Assembly (NCBI GenBank): GCA_964533945.1
Contig: CAZHPA010000005.1
Span: 19,203 to 83,202 of the forward strand
Length of the DNA: 64,000 bases
Direction: 5' to 3'
DNA from: CAZHPA01 sp964533945
GTDB lineage: Bacteria; Bacillota; Clostridia; Lachnospirales; WRBF01
Below, in pieces: positions 54,221-62,867 of the stretch. How positions within the stretch are numbered: position 1 is the first letter of the stretch; each line of letters starts with the position of its first letter. The notes under the pieces were generated by a model that was given only the letters and a program-made list of their open reading frames with translations, did not search any database and was not told where the DNA came from. A program made the position numbers and the translations under genes.

Positions 54221-54559
54221 ATGATAGATATATTTGCATTGGCAAAGTGGTTAACAGCTATAGGCACTATATGCGCCCTATTATTAGCTGTGTATACTAG
54301 ATTTAGCGAGCTGGTGTTAAAAAGAATAGCAGCAAATGAAAAAGAAGTTAAAGAACTTAAAGCATGGACAACAGCACAGCAACAAGATATTAAAGACGCA
54401 ATCGAAGGTAATATATTGCTTTTAAGGGCAACACGAGTTGGGCTTGAGGCATTAAAAAACGGAGTTGCTAACGGAAACGTAACTAAAGCTGTTACAGAAA
54501 TTACAGAATACCTTGAAATGAGGGCAAGTTCTACTAAGAGCGGAACCGATTTCTTATAG
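54221..54559 (+). CDS. Small membrane protein with coiled-coil in the lysis module
   Basis: 112 residues: an N-terminal hydrophobic segment (LTAIGTICALLLAVYT) and a following helix that could form a coiled-coil (RIAANEKEVKELKAWTTAQQQDIKDA). It may be a holin partner similar in layout to XhlA. Not firmly recognised. Confidence 0.65.
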   Translation: MIDIFALAKWLTAIGTICALLLAVYTRFSELVLKRIAANEKEVKELKAWTTAQQQDIKDAIEGNILLLRATRVGLEALKNGVANGNVTKAVTEITEYLEMRASSTKSGTDFL

Positions 54560-54600
54560 TGTACTTAAAAACAAAAAATAGAAAATAAAAATAAATATAG

Positions 54601-54634
54601 AAGCGGACATCTACTAACAATAGGTGTCCGCTTT
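54601..54634 (+). terminator. Terminator at the end of the cassette
   Basis: AAGCGGACATCTA/TAGGTGTCCGCTT hairpin (13 bp with a G-T), then TAAAGTTTTT. Marks the right end of the phage operon. Confidence 0.85.
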
Positions 54635-54673
54635 AAAGTTTTTAATTTATTTGTTGTTATTAGTTTTTAACCT

Positions 54674-55243
54674 TTAGTTTTGAATTGGTTTGTTGTCGTT
54701 GTTTTCTGCTAAAATTTCAGAAATGCTTTGTGGAGTTTCTTTATTTTCTTCAATTTTAATTTCGGCCTTAACTTCTTCTTCATCTTTTTGAACTTCTTCT
54801 TGAACAGAAGCAGGCAGCGTATTTTCAACAGGTTGCTCATAGGCAGCTTGCTCGTTTAAAGCCGCTTCATCTTGTTGTTCTGATTGTTGGCAGCAGCATT
54901 TTTCATCTTCTTCTAAATTTCTAAGACTTTCATTTAATGATTTTGAAATGTCATCAACAATACGAACAGTTTTTTCAATTACTTTTTTAGTTGTTTTCTT
55001 TAATCTAGGTTCCATTTCTTTGTAAGTTTCGCTTACCTTATCGCCAAACTCTTTGGCAAAGTTTTCAATAGAGCTTGAAAAAGAATTTAATTTGTCTTCA
55101 ACATCATATTTAAAATATTCTGCCGTTTCGTCAACATTAACGACAGATGCCGACTTTAATGCATGCAGAAGCTGTGTTGCTTCTTCAACCGTAATTATGC
55201 CATCTTCAATCATAGATAATACTTTTAATTTTTCTTTTTTCAT
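54674..55243 (-). CDS. SHOCT-like/DUF2089-type helical protein
   Basis: 189 residues. The start MKKEKLKVLSMIEDGIITVEEATQLLHAL is the SHOCT-like domain seen in YvlB/LiaX-type proteins. The middle is an amphipathic helix with charged repeats and the last 80 residues are acidic and low in complexity, with CCCQQ. AAGGAGG precedes ATG 55243. Related proteins take part in envelope stress; here the role is unknown. First host gene right of the phage cassette. Confidence 0.75.
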   Translation of the reverse strand: MKKEKLKVLSMIEDGIITVEEATQLLHALKSASVVNVDETAEYFKYDVEDKLNSFSSSIENFAKEFGDKVSETYKEMEPRLKKTTKKVIEKTVRIVDDISKSLNESLRNLEEDEKCCCQQSEQQDEAALNEQAAYEQPVENTLPASVQEEVQKDEEEVKAEIKIEENKETPQSISEILAENNDNKPIQN

Positions 55244-55377
55244 TTTAAAAATCCTCCTTGTGTTCAAATACAATATATAACTTTACTATAACATACGTAA
55301 CTTTTCCTATAAAGTTTATTTAAAATTTATTTTGGAAATACTTTAAATCAAAATTAAAGTAGTTAGGGCGTGGTATA

Positions 55378-56649
55378 GTGGAAAACTGTATTGAAAAATT
55401 TATAATTGAGCAAAGTGCTCCGCTAAAAGGAAACGTTAAAGTAAATGGTTCTAAGAATGCTGTCTTGCCTATTTTGGCTGCAACGCTATTAACAGACGAA
55501 CAATGCACAATTTATGATGTGCCACCTTTAAGCGATGTGTTTATTATGGAAAAGTTGCTTAACAATTTTGGTGCCGAAACAAAATTTAATGAAAATAATT
55601 TTTCTATGACTGTTAAATGCAATAAACCCAAAACGCATGAAGCGCCATACGAATTGGTTGGGCAAATGAGAGCGTCTTTTTTGCTTATGGGTTCACTGCT
55701 TTCAAAGCTTGGCAACGTTAAAATACCGCTTCCCGGCGGCTGTGCTATAGGCTCAAGACCTGTTGACCAGCATTTAAAAGGTTTTGCAGCTTTAGGGGCA
55801 ACTATTAAAAATGAACATGGTTGCGTTACAGCTTACGCAAATAAATTAGAAGGAGCAAATATATATTTAGACTTTCCAAGCGTTGGCGCAACAGAAAATA
55901 TAATTATGGCAGCAGTTTTGGCAAAAGGGCAAACTATAATTGAAAATTGCGCTGTCGAGCCTGAAATAGTTGACCTTGCAAATTTTTTAAACAAAACAGG
56001 AGCGGATATTAGAGGCGCTGGAACAGATACTATAAAAATCAACGGCGTTAAAGTTTTAAAAGGTGTTGAACACGCAATTATACCAGACCGCATAGAAGCA
56101 GGCACATACATGGTTGCCGCCGCTATAACAAAAGGTGATGTGGTTGTTGAAAACGTTATTTTAGACCATTTAAGACCTATGATTGCAAAGCTTAAAGAGG
56201 CAAACTTTAATATTTTTGAAACAGAAAACGGCGTTAGAGTTTGCTGCAATGAAGAAAAAAAATCTAAATGTATTGATATTAAAACTATGCCGTATCCGGG
56301 CTTTCCAACAGATATGCAAGCTCAGTTTATGGGGCTTTTGTCTTTATCGGAAGGCACAAGCGTTGTTACGGAAACAGTTTTTGAAAATAGGTTTATGCAT
56401 ATTGGAGAACTCAAAAGAATGGGCGCAAATATTAAAATTGAAAGCCGTTCTGCTATAGTTGAAGGCGTTAATAATCTTATGGGAACTCAAGTTAAAGCAA
56501 CAGATTTAAGAGCAGGTGCGGCAATAATTATTTCTGCTTTAGCTGCAAAAGGCACAACGGAAGTTAGTGATATTTTCCACATAGACAGAGGATATTATAA
56601 AATTGATGAAAAGCTTAGAAAGCTTGGCGCTAAAATTGTTAGAGTATAA
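55378..56649 (+). CDS. murA: UDP-N-acetylglucosamine 1-carboxyvinyltransferase
   Basis: 423 residues. First committed step of peptidoglycan synthesis. Substrate lysine in GSKNAVLP (about 25-31); active-site Cys122 in GGCAIGSRPVD, the fosfomycin target. FPTDMQAQ and RAGAA also as in MurA. GTG start. In many Clostridia murA, spoIID and spoIIQ are adjacent; spoIID is absent here, so this may be the sporulation-associated copy. Confidence 0.95.
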   Translation: MENCIEKFIIEQSAPLKGNVKVNGSKNAVLPILAATLLTDEQCTIYDVPPLSDVFIMEKLLNNFGAETKFNENNFSMTVKCNKPKTHEAPYELVGQMRASFLLMGSLLSKLGNVKIPLPGGCAIGSRPVDQHLKGFAALGATIKNEHGCVTAYANKLEGANIYLDFPSVGATENIIMAAVLAKGQTIIENCAVEPEIVDLANFLNKTGADIRGAGTDTIKINGVKVLKGVEHAIIPDRIEAGTYMVAAAITKGDVVVENVILDHLRPMIAKLKEANFNIFETENGVRVCCNEEKKSKCIDIKTMPYPGFPTDMQAQFMGLLSLSEGTSVVTETVFENRFMHIGELKRMGANIKIESRSAIVEGVNNLMGTQVKATDLRAGAAIIISALAAKGTTEVSDIFHIDRGYYKIDEKLRKLGAKIVRV

Positions 56650-56723
56650 AAATTACAAAAATGTAAAATTTTATGAATAATAAGCAATGCTGCAGTTAAT
56701 AATAATAATCGGAGGTGGAAACA

Positions 56724-57737
56724 ATGAAAAGCAAGCCATCTAAAGATGAAAGCATTTTCAAAAAGAAAGGTTTTTACTACACTTTGTATGGAAGTTTGGG
56801 AATTGTTATGGTGCTTGGAGCTGTTGTTTCTTTTAATAATTTAAACAAAGTTGACGAGCCTTCCAAAAGAGTTGAATTAAGCCAATTGGAAGCAACAAAC
56901 AACAGCACAACAAAAAGCTATTTAGCACCAGATGACCGAGAAGTTGGATATGAACTTGAACTTTCGGAAAAAAGGATAACAAATCAAAACCAAACTACAC
57001 CAAAAACAACGGAAGCACCAAAGATAACGCCGGAAAAAACTAATCCTGCAACTGAAACTCCATCATCAAAAGAAACGCCGTCGAAAGCAGTTCCAGCGAA
57101 AGAGCAGCCGGCAAAAACAACAACGCCAAATCCGGCAAATTCAACTAAAGAAGCACCAAACAAAGAAGCTGCACCAAAATCAACTCCGGGGGCAACATCT
57201 CCTACTTCAAAGGAAGAAACCCCTAATAACGAAGCCAAACCTGATGCTGCAGATGAAAAGAAAAAGCCAACAGCTGAAGCTGAATTTGAAGAAGAACAGC
57301 CAATTTTCACTGCATTTGATACAAGCGAAAAAATGGAATGGCCTGTTGTTGGAGAAATTGTTATGGAATTTAGCGACAACCATGCAATATATGATATAAC
57401 GCTGGATCAATACAGAACAAATGACACAATTTGTATTGCAGCAAGCATGGGAACGCAAGTTAAGGCAGCGGCGGAAGGTGTTATCCGTGAAGTTACAAAA
57501 ACAAGAGAGCATGGAAACACAGTAGTTATAGACAATGGAAACGGTTTTACGACTACATACGGTCAATTACAAGACGGTGTGTTAGTTAAGGAAGGCGATG
57601 TAGTTGAAAAAGGACAAGTTATCGGCGGTGTTGGCAGCCCATCAATTTATTCTGTGCTTTTAGGCAATCATTTAAGCTTTAAAGTTGCTCAAGAAGATGA
57701 GGTTTTAAATCCGTTAACTTTATTAGATACCTATTAA
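56724..57737 (+). CDS. spoIIQ: SpoIIQ-like M23 family protein with degenerate metal site
   Basis: 337 residues: cytoplasmic tail, transmembrane helix (about 22-40), long Thr/Pro/Lys/Glu-rich linker (about 90-190), and C-terminal LytM/M23 domain. The zinc ligands are missing: the usual HxGxD is replaced by NDTIC and the final HxH is HLS. This is like Bacillus SpoIIQ, which is inactive and forms the channel with SpoIIIAH in engulfment. GGAGGTGG before the ATG at 56724. Position after murA supports the call. Confidence 0.85.
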   Translation: MKSKPSKDESIFKKKGFYYTLYGSLGIVMVLGAVVSFNNLNKVDEPSKRVELSQLEATNNSTTKSYLAPDDREVGYELELSEKRITNQNQTTPKTTEAPKITPEKTNPATETPSSKETPSKAVPAKEQPAKTTTPNPANSTKEAPNKEAAPKSTPGATSPTSKEETPNNEAKPDAADEKKKPTAEAEFEEEQPIFTAFDTSEKMEWPVVGEIVMEFSDNHAIYDITLDQYRTNDTICIAASMGTQVKAAAEGVIREVTKTREHGNTVVIDNGNGFTTTYGQLQDGVLVKEGDVVEKGQVIGGVGSPSIYSVLLGNHLSFKVAQEDEVLNPLTLLDTY

Positions 57738-57814
57738 AATCGCTTAACTAAAACTATTTTTTAAGAAGTAAGTATTATAAAAATTTAAAAAATTTTGCAA
57801 GGGAGTGTTTAAAA

Positions 57815-58000
57815 ATGGCAGCTAATCTTAGTCAAATGGAATTAAACTCTATAAGAGAAATTGTTTCATGTCATCAAACTATAGCATCAAAACTTAGCAC
57901 ATACGCTAATCAATGCCAAGACCAACACATTAAACAAATGTTTTCTCAAGCAGCTCAAGAAGCTCAAAAAAGCGTACAAAATTTAATACAAATGCTTTAA
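57815..58000 (+). CDS. Small CotF-like spore coat protein
   Basis: 61 residues, helical, with EIVSCHQTIASKLSTYANQCQDQHIKQMF. Similar in pattern to the first helices of CotF-type coat proteins and lies 22 nt from a CotF-like gene; both have AAGGGAG or AGGAGG binding sites. Two cysteines and many glutamines. Confidence 0.75.
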   Translation: MAANLSQMELNSIREIVSCHQTIASKLSTYANQCQDQHIKQMFSQAAQEAQKSVQNLIQML

Positions 58001-58022
58001 TAATTTATAAGGAGGGTTTAAA

Positions 58023-58298
58023 ATGCAAGAAAAAGATATGGTTTTAGATGTGTTAAGCGGAACAAAAGCAAGCATTGGAATGTATGCTAAAGTTATTACA
58101 GAATGCTGTGACCAAAATTTAAGAAAAACATTCCAACAAATGCGTGACAACGACGAAAAATTTCAATACGATTTATATAAAAAGGCAGAAGAAAAAGGCT
58201 ATTATATACCTTCTCCAACAGCAAGCCAACAAGAATCAAGCACTATAAAATCATCATTAATGCAAAGTGGCGGTAATGCTGCTTCTTCAATGAGATAA
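58023..58298 (+). CDS. cotF: Spore coat protein CotF-like
   Basis: 91 residues. KDMVLDVLSGTKASIGMYAKVITECCDQNLRKTF is the CotF pattern, followed by a helical hairpin and YYIPSP. Short C-terminal Ser-rich tail. Probably expressed in the mother cell; supports a sporulating host. Terminator follows at 58311. Confidence 0.85.
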   Translation: MQEKDMVLDVLSGTKASIGMYAKVITECCDQNLRKTFQQMRDNDEKFQYDLYKKAEEKGYYIPSPTASQQESSTIKSSLMQSGGNAASSMR

Positions 58299-58310
58299 AT
58301 GATATAACTA

Positions 58311-58343
58311 AAACCCCACTTCAATAATAAGAAGTGGGGTTTT
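58311..58343 (+). terminator. Terminator after cotF-like gene
   Basis: AAACCCCACTTC/GAAGTGGGGTTT hairpin (12 bp) followed by a T. Confidence 0.88.
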
Positions 58344-58453
58344 ATATGTTGCAATTTCCAAAATTTAGTGTTAGAATTAAACGTACAATAAATTTAAAAA
58401 TTTTATAAACTTAGAATCTTTGATTCTTATAAATGAAGGGAGAATGCGCTGTT

Positions 58454-59401
58454 ATGGCTTTAGTAACTACAAAAGAAATGTTTAAAAAAGCATTCGAAGG
58501 AAAATATGCAATCGGTGCTTTTAATGTTAGCAATATGGAACTTATACAAGCTATAGCTTGGGCGGCAAAAGCAAAAAATTCGGCTGTTATTATGCAAGTT
58601 TCAAAAAGTGCGTTAAAATATGCTGGCCCTTTAATGCTTAAAGGAATGGTAAATGCTGCCGCAGAAGAAACAGGAATTGACATTGCACTTCACTTAGACC
58701 ACGGCCCAGACTTTGAAACTTGTAAATTCTGTATTGAAAACGGTTTTACATCAGTTATGTTTGACGGCTCACATTATGATTATGAGGAAAATGTTGCAAA
58801 AACTAAAGAAGTTGTTGAATATGCCCATGCAAGAGGAATTACAGTTGAAGCCGAATTAGGCAAGCTTGCTGGCGTTGAAGATGACGTTAACGTTTCTGCT
58901 GCAAATGCAACATACACAGACCCAGACCAAGCTGTTGATTTTGTTAGCCGCACAGGTATAGACTCTTTAGCTGTTGCTATTGGAACAAGCCATGGTGCAT
59001 ATAAATTTAAAGGCGAAGCAAAACTTGACTTTGAAAGACTTGAAACAATAACAAATAAATTAGATGCAGTAGGTATAAAAGATTTTCCAATAGTTCTTCA
59101 TGGCGCATCAAGCGTTGACCCATATTATATAGAACTTTGCAACCAATATGGTGGAGCATTAAAAGGCGCAAGCGGTATTCCTATTGAAATGCTTAGAAAA
59201 GCAACATCAATGGCTGTTTGTAAAATAAATATGGATACAGATTTACGCCTTGCACTAACAGGTGGAATTAGAAAATATATGGCAGACAAACCAGATTCAT
59301 TTGACCCAAGAGGCTATTTAGGAGATGCAAGAACATTAATGCAAAAATTAATTGAAGGCAAAATTGCAGATGTATTAGGTTCTGTTGACTCTATGAAATA
59401 G
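58454..59401 (+). CDS. fba: Class II fructose-bisphosphate aldolase
   Basis: 315 residues. Zinc ligands in HLDHG (about 80-84) and later VLHGASSV (about 215). GAFNV near the N-terminus and KINMDTDL for phosphate binding are present. Glycolysis, also accepts amino-sugar-derived carbon. Start at ATG 58454 since MALVTTKEMFKKAF matches homologues; GGGAG 11 nt upstream. Confidence 0.95.
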   Translation: MALVTTKEMFKKAFEGKYAIGAFNVSNMELIQAIAWAAKAKNSAVIMQVSKSALKYAGPLMLKGMVNAAAEETGIDIALHLDHGPDFETCKFCIENGFTSVMFDGSHYDYEENVAKTKEVVEYAHARGITVEAELGKLAGVEDDVNVSAANATYTDPDQAVDFVSRTGIDSLAVAIGTSHGAYKFKGEAKLDFERLETITNKLDAVGIKDFPIVLHGASSVDPYYIELCNQYGGALKGASGIPIEMLRKATSMAVCKINMDTDLRLALTGGIRKYMADKPDSFDPRGYLGDARTLMQKLIEGKIADVLGSVDSMK

Positions 59402-59417
59402 TTAATGTTAGTATAAA

Positions 59418-59449
59418 GGCATAGGGAATAAACCCTATGTCTTTTACTT
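59418..59449 (+). terminator. Terminator after fba
   Basis: GGCATAGGG/CCCTATGTC hairpin, then TTTTACTTT. Confidence 0.75.
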
Positions 59450-59469
59450 TGCTTAAAGGAGTGCTAATA

Positions 59470-60114
59470 ATGGAATTTACAATTAGACTAGAACAACAAA
59501 GCGACTACAGAGCGGTTGAAAACTTGGCAAGAGAGGCATTTTGGAACATTCATGTACCCGGTTGCGATGAACATCTTTTGGTGCACGAATTAAGAACTAA
59601 ATCTGCTTTTATTCCAGAACTTCATTTTGTTGCTTTAAATATAGAAGACAGCCAAATTATAGGAAATATTATGTATGCTAAAACGATTATTGAAAATAGC
59701 AAGGGAGAACATATTGATGTTATAACGTTTGGTCCTTTAAGCGTTTTTCCAAAATTTCAAAACAAAGGAATTGGAGCAGCTTTAATTAACCATTCTGCAA
59801 AAGAAGCCGCCAAACTTGGATATAGAGCAATTTTAATTTATGGAGACCCTTTGTATTATGAACGTTTTGGATTTAAAGGCGGAAAGCATTTTAATATTAG
59901 AACAGTAGATGGAAAGTTTAAAAATGCGCTTATGGCACTTGAATTATATGAGGGTGCATTAAAAGACGTTTCGGGGCGGTTTATTGAAGGGGAAGCATAC
60001 CAAATTGATAAAGAAAAACTTGATGAGTTTGACAAATCTTTTCCTTATAAAGAGAAGCTTGTAATAAAAAGCCAAGAACGCTTTAATGAAATGGTAAATC
60101 AGTATGAAGATTAA
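59470..60114 (+). CDS. GNAT-family N-acetyltransferase
   Basis: 214 residues. GNAT fold: FGPLSVFPKFQNKGIGAALINHSAKEA contains the acetyl-CoA loop (QNKGIG), and YRAILIYGDPLYYERFGF the last conserved strand. Substrate cannot be predicted. ATG 59470 with AAAGGAG; the ATG at 59437 lies inside the fba terminator stem region. Confidence 0.88.
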   Translation: MEFTIRLEQQSDYRAVENLAREAFWNIHVPGCDEHLLVHELRTKSAFIPELHFVALNIEDSQIIGNIMYAKTIIENSKGEHIDVITFGPLSVFPKFQNKGIGAALINHSAKEAAKLGYRAILIYGDPLYYERFGFKGGKHFNIRTVDGKFKNALMALELYEGALKDVSGRFIEGEAYQIDKEKLDEFDKSFPYKEKLVIKSQERFNEMVNQYED

Positions 60115-60151
60115 AGCAAATGTAGTTAGTGCTTTTATTGGCAAAAGTATT

Positions 60152-60169
60152 GGGGGTTAGTATTCCCCC
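60152..60169 (+). terminator. Small hairpin after GNAT gene
   Basis: GGGGG/CCCCC, loop TTAGTATT; only short T content follows. Convergent region. Confidence 0.4.
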
Positions 60170-60217
60170 CTTAAATTCCTTATATTAAATTAAAAATATG
60201 TAGTAATAAACATCAAA

Positions 60218-61458
60218 CTATCCTAAAGTAGCATTCCAATTAGCTAAATATTGATTTAGCAATACTGAGTCTGCAGAGTCTAAAATTCCGTCTTGATTAG
60301 TGTCGGCGGCTCCAGTATCAATTTGAATTTCCCAATAAGCTAAATATTGTTGGAGTCGCGTAAAGTCCAGCGAGTTTATAATGTTATCTTCAGTAACATC
60401 ACCAATAGTAGCAACATTAGCGTCATGAGAAACTATATTTTTTCAAGTTTGTTTTTTTCCTCATTTATTACTTTATAATTTTGCCCAAGCGCTTCCAAAA
60501 ATTCTTTATGCTTTGCTTCAAGCACTTCAATGTTAATATTATCAATGTTAAATTCATTGCTTAAATAATATTCTGAAGCATCACTTAGTTGAAGATTTGG
60601 GGGGTCTTTATAGTGTTGCAAAAGCCTAGGGTCATCACTGCATATTCTAAAAAAATAGTCATAAGAATTAGATTTTACATACCAATCTTGAATTTTATAG
60701 CCATTTTCTGTAGGTATTAAAACTAATTCGGCTAATTCACCATGACCAGAACCGCGCCCACTTGGGCTGTCGCATTCAAGCTTATATTCAACCCTAGAAG
60801 CTACTTCTAGCAAAATAATTGAACCAACCTTTCTTTCGGATATAAATTCAAGCTCGCATTTGTATTCTGTTACTAACCAGTTTGTTTTTAAAAGATAATG
60901 GCGTTGTTCTAGTTTATTTTTTATAAAGGTTTTTATGTTACCTGAAGTTAAATATTTATTTATGTCGTAGTTTTTAATTAAATAGTAATCTTCATAAAAT
61001 TCTTCAAGCGCTTTTGTAACCATTGCAATATAATCGCCTTCAAAATCGTCTGAACCAACTGATTCAATGGCAGTATTAGAATTTTCAACTTCAAGTTCAG
61101 TCAAATTGGTATTTTGGGATTCAATTTCTAAGTCTTCAGATTTTAAATCTAAGTTCAAGGAGCTGTCACTTTTAATGTCGGGGTCTTCTAAAAGAAAATT
61201 GTCTTCTGCTTTAGAATCTTCAGAAGTTTCTGGATTTTGTGAATCGGGCTGATTATTATTTTCAATTTCAATTTCATCATTTGCCAAATTGTCACCTTCT
61301 GAACTATCAACAGTTGCCGCTGTGCTTTCATTAGGCGTTGAATTTAATATTTCAATTTCAGATGCGGTTTCAGATGCTGTGTTTTGAATCAAGGCGTTGC
61401 CGGAAATTCCAAAAGGAAGTGCAAAAGCCAATATTATAGAAAGAAGCTTGCTACTCAT
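60218..61458 (-). pseudogene. Secreted dockerin protein interrupted by a one-base frameshift
   Basis: The uninterrupted first part (61458 to 60433, 341 residues) has a signal peptide, a long acidic Ser/Glu-rich linker (about 30-140) and a folded domain of NTF2-like look. It stops at TAG just after GAAAAAATATAG. One more A in the run of six would join the frame to 60430-60218, which encodes a full type I dockerin: GDVTEDNIIN...LQQYLAYW, then DTNQDGILDSAD...LNQYLANW. The dockerin has no start or signal of its own. So either a recent mutation, a phase-variable A tract, transcriptional slippage or a sequence error. GGGGGA precedes the ATG. Confidence 0.85.
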
Positions 61459-61550
61459 ATTCTTAATCCCCCTTAATAATTTTTAATTTTCTTTTTAAGT
61501 TTCAAAGGCTAGTTTTCTCACCACCTTATCTTGCAATTAAAACAACTAAT

Positions 61551-61582
61551 AGGAACGAAAAACACAAAATGTAAAGTGATAG
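61551..61582 (-). promoter_or_regulatory. Leader element shared by two secreted-protein genes, copy 1
   Basis: Read on the minus strand, TATCACTTTACATTTTGTG lies in the long leader of the dockerin gene. At 63962-63998 the leader of another secreted-protein gene has TATCGCTTCATATTTTGTG, 20 of 23 bases identical over the longer match, ending in GTTTT. Function unknown; regulatory role suspected. Confidence 0.5.
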
Positions 61583-61640
61583 GATTATGTCGATGTGTTT
61601 TGATTTGAAAAATTTGGAAAATTTCTTTTAGTATTATTAT

Positions 61641-61668
61641 TGTATAGTACATTTATGTTATGTGTCAA
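61641..61668 (-). promoter_or_regulatory. Promoter of the dockerin gene
   Basis: On the minus strand TTGACA (61668-61663), 16 nt, TATACA (61646-61641). This gives a leader of about 175 nt. Confidence 0.65.
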
Positions 61669-61701
61669 GTACTTTTTTGTAAAAATTTGCAATATAAAAA
61701 C

Positions 61702-61737
61702 AAAACTTCCCTTAACTAAAAATTAAGAGAAGTTTTT
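61702..61737 (-). terminator. Terminator of the DUF368 gene
   Basis: AAAACTTCCCTTAA pairs with TTAAGAGAAGTTTT (one mismatch), T runs on both strands; serves the minus-strand DUF368 gene. Confidence 0.75.
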
Positions 61738-61740
61738 ATA

Positions 61741-62604
61741 TTAACCTAATTTAACAGCAATAACAGAGCCAACAAAAAGCATAATTGCTCCAATTACTAT
61801 AGAAGTTGTGCTAATACCGCTTTGATATGTAATCGGTTCATTGAAAATGCCAAATATAGAGCCGAAAATTAAACCTAAAATTACCGAATATGTTAATGAA
61901 TATACTTTGTTAAGCAATGTTGATATTAATTTTGAAACAAGCACTATTCCAAGCAAAGTTCCAATTCCAAGGGGAACTAAAATATATGATATGTTAAGCA
62001 AAAGCGAAAAATTTGTTGGATTGGCCAAATAATCTTTAATTGCCGATATTGCATGAATAACTGTTGGATATATGCCCAAAAGCACCATAACAAACGAACC
62101 ACTAACACCCGGAACAACCATTGAAGCAGAAGCTAGCATACCCCCAAAAAATAAAAACAATGTGCTTGATGCTGAAATTATTATTTCTTGTGACATATCA
62201 GCTTCTCTATTGCCCAGTAACGACAACATTACAACTGTAATAAAAGAAATTGCAACAGGAAGAACCGTCTGTTTAAAACCAACAGAACCTCCTTGTTTTA
62301 TGTTTTTAAGTATTAAAGGAATACTTCCAACAACAAGCCCTACAAAAAACATGCTTGTTTGAAATGAATATTTGTTAAGGCAATATTCAATTAAACTTGA
62401 AAATGCAACAATTCCACAAACAGCACCTAATGCAATTGGAAAAATAAATTTAAGGTGACGTTTAAAGTCTTTTTTGTAAAAATTATTTATAGCATCAATT
62501 AATTGGTCGAATATACCCAAAACAACAGCTATTGTGCCGCCACTAACACCGGGTATTACGTTGGCTATTCCAATTAAAATCCCCTTAAAAAAATCAACTA
62601 CCAT
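61741..62604 (-). CDS. DUF368-family membrane protein (polyprenyl-phosphate transporter)
   Basis: 287 residues with about eight hydrophobic helices. The hallmark GIANVIPGVSGGTIAVVLG near residue 13 is repeated in inverted form (MVVPGVSGSFVMVLLG, about 165). DUF368 proteins (PopT) have been shown to recycle undecaprenyl phosphate across the membrane. The C-terminal helix is KLG. AGAAGGGGAAG before the ATG. Role in wall synthesis inferred from the family. Confidence 0.9.
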   Translation of the reverse strand: MVVDFFKGILIGIANVIPGVSGGTIAVVLGIFDQLIDAINNFYKKDFKRHLKFIFPIALGAVCGIVAFSSLIEYCLNKYSFQTSMFFVGLVVGSIPLILKNIKQGGSVGFKQTVLPVAISFITVVMLSLLGNREADMSQEIIISASSTLFLFFGGMLASASMVVPGVSGSFVMVLLGIYPTVIHAISAIKDYLANPTNFSLLLNISYILVPLGIGTLLGIVLVSKLISTLLNKVYSLTYSVILGLIFGSIFGIFNEPITYQSGISTTSIVIGAIMLFVGSVIAVKLG

Positions 62605-62637
62605 TTTTACTTCCCCTTCTTACAAATATTAAAAATC

Positions 62638-62665
62638 ATTATAACAGATTTGTCTTTTTATTCAA
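62638..62665 (-). promoter_or_regulatory. Promoter of the DUF368 gene
   Basis: On the minus strand TTGAAT (62665-62660), 16 nt, TATAAT (62643-62638), 34 nt before the start. Confidence 0.65.
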
Positions 62666-62720
62666 CCTCTGATTCTAAATTATTCATAAGCAATAAAATT
62701 TATACTTGATGTAACTTAAC

Positions 62721-62764
62721 TATTCATAGCGGACGAACGTTTTTTTGTTCGTTCGGTGACATAT
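62721..62764 (-). repeat. Dispersed hairpin repeat, copy 2
   Basis: On the minus strand CACCGAACG...CGTTCGTCCGCTATGAATAG, matching 30740-30780 in stem, A-rich loop and trailing GCTATGAAT. Located between the DUF368 gene and the next secreted gene, upstream of the DUF368 promoter. Confidence 0.6.
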
Positions 62765-62802
62765 TTAAACTTAAAACTATACATTGACTTTTTTGCAATT
62801 AA

Positions 62803-62833
62803 AAACAACCTTGATAAAATGGCAAGGTTGTTT
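62803..62833 (-). terminator. Terminator of the last secreted-protein gene
   Basis: AAACAACCTTG/CAAGGTTGTTT hairpin (11 bp); the minus strand continues with TTTTAATT. Confidence 0.82.
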
Positions 62834-62867
62834 GAGTGTATTTTAGGCAAGCCTGATTATACACATT

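Larger units (their letters stand above)
39269..54559 (+). mobile_element. SPP1-like phage structural cassette, candidate gene-transfer-agent-like element
   Basis: All genes are on the plus strand, in the usual late order: late regulator, terminase small and large, portal, scaffold, capsid, four connectors, tail tube, chaperone, tape measure, distal tail, baseplate and fibres, endolysin, holin. No stop-interrupted gene is seen. There is no integrase, excisionase, repressor, replication or anti-repressor gene. Host genes (mupG at 38817, a SHOCT-like gene at 54674) bound it closely. It could be a defective prophage or a domesticated particle producer. Confidence 0.8.

Noticed and set aside
38820..54670. 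attL/attR direct repeats around the cassette
   Set aside because: No shared sequence of convincing length was seen between the two edges, and no tRNA adjoins them.
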